Positions 4,909-6,505 of a DNA stretch of 6,505 nucleotides are shown here, one piece after another (the first letter of the stretch is position 1; every line of letters begins with the position of its first letter). The notes beneath the pieces are model-generated. The model was not told the DNA's origin. It saw nothing but the letters and a program-made list of their open reading frames with translations, and did not search any database. The stretch is from Methylibium sp964622685. Lineage in GTDB: Bacteria > Pseudomonadota > Gammaproteobacteria > Burkholderiales > Burkholderiaceae_C. The stretch covers positions 1-6,505 of the forward strand of contig CAZUUU010000190.1 in NCBI GenBank assembly GCA_964622685.1, read 5' to 3'. The position numbers and the translations under genes were made by a program.

Positions 4909-6090
4909 TTACAGCCCGGCCGCTGCACGCAGCGCGGCGGCCTTGTCGGTGCGTTCCCAGGAGAATTCAGGCTCTTCCCGCCCGAAGTGCCCGTACGCCG
5001 CGGTCTTCTCGTAGATCGGGCGCAGCAGGTCCAGCATCTGGATGATCCCCTTGGGACGCAGGTCGAAGTGCTCGGCCACCAGCCTGGAGAGCTTCTCGTC
5101 GCTGATGACGCCCGTGCCTTCGGTGTAGACGGTGATGTTCATCGGCCGCGCCACGCCGATCGCGTAGGCCACCTGGATCTGGCACTGCCGCGCCAGGCCG
5201 GCCGCGACGATGTTCTTGGCCACGTAGCGCGCCGCGTAGGCCGCGCTGCGGTCGACCTTGCTCGGGTCCTTGCCGCTGAACGCGCCGCCGCCGTGCGGGC
5301 AGGCGCCGCCGTAGGTGTCGACGATGATCTTGCGGCCGGTGAGGCCGCAGTCGCCCTGCGGGCCGCCGATGACGAAGCGGCCGGTCGGGTTGACGAGGTA
5401 GCGCGTGTTCTGCAGCCACTCCTTCGGCAGCACCGGCTTGATGATCTCCTCGATCACGGCCTCGTAGAAGCTGGGCTTCAGCTTCGTCATGCTCTCGCTC
5501 TGGTCGGGGCTGTGCTGCGTGCTCAGCACCACGGTGTCGATGCTGTGCGGCTTGCCGTCCACGTAGCGCATCGTCACCTGGCTCTTCGCGTCGGGGCGCA
5601 GGAAGGGCAGGCGGCCGTCCTTGCGCAGCTGGGCCTGGCGCTCGACCAGGCGGTGCGCGTAGTAGATCGGCGCGGGCATCAGCTCGGGCGTCTCGTCGCA
5701 GGCGTAGCCGAACATCAGGCCCTGGTCGCCGGCGCCGGTGTTCAGGTGGTCGTCGCTGGCGTGGTCCACGCCCTGGGCGATGTCGTTGGACTGCTTGTCG
5801 TAGCAGACCATCACCGCGCAGCCCTTGTAGTCGATGCCGTACTCGGTGTTGTCGTAGCCGATGCGCTTGATGGTGTCGCGCGCAACCTGGATGTAGTCGA
5901 CGTGCGCGTTGGTCGTGATCTCGCCGGCCAGCACCACGAGACCGGTGTTCGTGAGCGTCTCGGCGGCCACGCGCGAGCGCGGGTCCTGCTTGAAGATGGC
6001 GTCGAGGATGGCGTCCGAGATCTGGTCGGCCACCTTGTCGGGGTGACCCTCGGAAACGGACTCGGAGGTGAAGAGGAAATCGCTCGCCAC
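4909..6090 (-). CDS. metK: S-adenosylmethionine synthase
   Basis: Makes S-adenosylmethionine from methionine and ATP, releasing phosphate and diphosphate, with Mg and K ions; cytoplasmic and essential in most bacteria. The 393-residue protein covers the whole family: the N-terminal FLFTSESVSEGHPDKVADQI (5-24) with the catalytic His-Pro-Asp (16-18), GAGDQGLMFGYA (119-130), RPDAKSQVT (165-173), NPTGRFVIGGPQGDCGLTGR (234-253), the glycine-rich phosphate loop GGGAFSGKDPSKVDRSAAYA (267-286), and the C-terminal TAAYGHFGRE (363-372). Nothing is missing. I start at GTG 6088-6090: it gives VASDFLFTS, aligning with the usual MA..LFTS start, and has GGGAG 7 nt upstream. The frame stays open to an ATG at 6201, but those 37 extra codons have no conserved residues and AT-rich third positions, so they look like leader. 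It stops with TAA at 4909-4911. Confidence 0.97.
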   Translation of the reverse strand: MASDFLFTSESVSEGHPDKVADQISDAILDAIFKQDPRSRVAAETLTNTGLVVLAGEITTNAHVDYIQVARDTIKRIGYDNTEYGIDYKGCAVMVCYDKQSNDIAQGVDHASDDHLNTGAGDQGLMFGYACDETPELMPAPIYYAHRLVERQAQLRKDGRLPFLRPDAKSQVTMRYVDGKPHSIDTVVLSTQHSPDQSESMTKLKPSFYEAVIEEIIKPVLPKEWLQNTRYLVNPTGRFVIGGPQGDCGLTGRKIIVDTYGGACPHGGGAFSGKDPSKVDRSAAYAARYVAKNIVAAGLARQCQIQVAYAIGVARPMNITVYTEGTGVISDEKLSRLVAEHFDLRPKGIIQMLDLLRPIYEKTAAYGHFGREEPEFSWERTDKAAALRAAAGL

Positions 6091-6304
6091 GGTGGGGCTC
6101 CCAAGAGGTGAAGTCACTGAATCTGCGTCGTCGCTGCTCAGAAGACTTCCGGAACCCGCGGCGAACGCTTTAGCGGTTTTGGTTGGACTGGCCGGCAACA
6201 TGGTCCGGAACAGGCCCTGCGGCGCCTCGGTATCCTCGGGCCCCGCTGATCGCCCCGCAAGTTGTCCTTTAACTCGGCGATCGGCCGATGATATCCAACG
6301 CCCC
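6091..6304. promoter_or_regulatory. Divergent metK / acyltransferase intergenic region
   Basis: These 214 bp must hold the promoters of metK (leftward) and the acyltransferase gene (rightward). Visible structure: an inverted repeat GATCGCC (6248-6254) with GGCGATC (6276-6282), and the 10-bp palindrome ATCGGCCGAT (6280-6289). An AT-richer patch, GTTGTCCTTTAACT at 6261-6274, lies within the repeat and is the likeliest core promoter area. I cannot place a convincing -35/-10 pair on either strand, and I recognise no known SAM or SAH riboswitch in the metK leader. Confidence 0.45.
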
Positions 6305-6505
6305 GTGCTGCCTTCCGTCCTGTCCTGGCTTGCCCGCCGCCGCCTGCGGCATTTGCACGCTGCCGGCGTGCTGCTGGGCTGGGCCGCGTACCTGGGCTCG
6401 GGCGTCTACCGGCGCCGCCTGCAGGCCAACGCCGCGCGGGCCGGTGTGCCGGCGGCCGAGTGGCGGCGCTCGGTGGCCGAGGCCGGCAAGATGGCGATGG
6501 AGCTG
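6305..6505 (+). CDS. Lipid A acyltransferase (LpxL/HtrB family), N-terminal fragment cut by window end
   Basis: Sixty-seven codons are visible before the window ends. Members of this family transfer an acyl chain to the lipid A precursor at the inner membrane. The fragment shows the family's N-terminal layout: a basic start (LARRRLRHLH), a hydrophobic membrane helix (AAGVLLGWAAYLGSGVY), then YRRRLQANAARAGV, and EAGKMAMEL, which matches the conserved helix before the catalytic region. The catalytic HX4D motif lies beyond the window. The start is a GTG at 6305-6307 with only a weak ribosome binding site; no upstream start is in frame nearby, and the ATG at 6288 is in another frame. Divergence from metK is an arrangement I recall for Burkholderiales and supports the call. 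The choice between LpxL and LpxM cannot be made here. Confidence 0.8.
   Translation, partial: MLPSVLSWLARRRLRHLHAAGVLLGWAAYLGSGVYRRRLQANAARAGVPAAEWRRSVAEAGKMAMEL

Noticed and set aside
4894..6111. Long plus-strand open frame (about 405 codons) antisense to metK
   Set aside because: Its product is a repetitive Val/Ala/Arg/Asp/His-rich sequence typical of the mirror of a GC-rich gene; metK on the other strand is unmistakable.
6200..6245. Superficial likeness of the metK leader (CCGAGGCGCCGC on the minus strand) to an SAH riboswitch core
   Set aside because: Only a few bases match from memory, the remaining stems are not evident, and SAH riboswitches usually control ahcY or metH rather than metK.

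Overview
The window is high-GC DNA, probably from a betaproteobacterium of the order Burkholderiales (Rubrivivax/Leptothrix/Methylibium type). The protein types point there: a serine-cycle-like malyl-CoA lyase, a CbbR/QscR-like LysR regulator, a glycine-rich Burkholderiales-type lipoprotein, and metK divergent from a lipid A acyltransferase gene, an arrangement I know from this order. The assignment is inferred from sequence resemblance and was not searched.

Layout, left to right. Positions 1-978 (+) are a malyl-CoA lyase lacking only its first few codons. Positions 979-1131 hold a strong nested inverted repeat that looks like an intergenic repeat element. Positions 1132-2722 are a pocket of small minus-strand genes: a toxin-antitoxin operon brnT-brnA (2722 to 2170) with a palindromic operator at its promoter, then a four-helix membrane protein (1951 to 1502), then a small exported protein with an ExbD/TolR-like domain (1446 to 1132). 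The two downstream genes use more A/T-ending codons than the flanking genes, and the pocket reads as accessory DNA placed between metabolic genes. Positions 2865-3869 (-) are a LysR-type regulator, diverging from a lipoprotein of unknown function at 4072-4848 (+); an 11-bp inverted repeat lies between them. The lipoprotein converges on metK (6090 to 4909, -), with a GC-rich hairpin between the two stops as a likely shared terminator. metK diverges from the 5' end of an LpxL/HtrB-type acyltransferase gene that starts at 6305 and runs off the window.

Functional links. Malyl-CoA lyase belongs to C1/C2 carbon assimilation (serine cycle or ethylmalonyl-CoA pathway). The LysR protein resembles regulators of such pathways, so a link between the two is possible but unproven. 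MetK makes S-adenosylmethionine and is housekeeping, as is the acyltransferase. BrnT/BrnA is a self-contained type II toxin-antitoxin module. I see no tRNA, rRNA, CRISPR array, transposase or clearly recognised riboswitch. The most unusual parts are the brnTA control region, the pair of small envelope genes beside it, and the nested inverted repeat after the malyl-CoA lyase gene.
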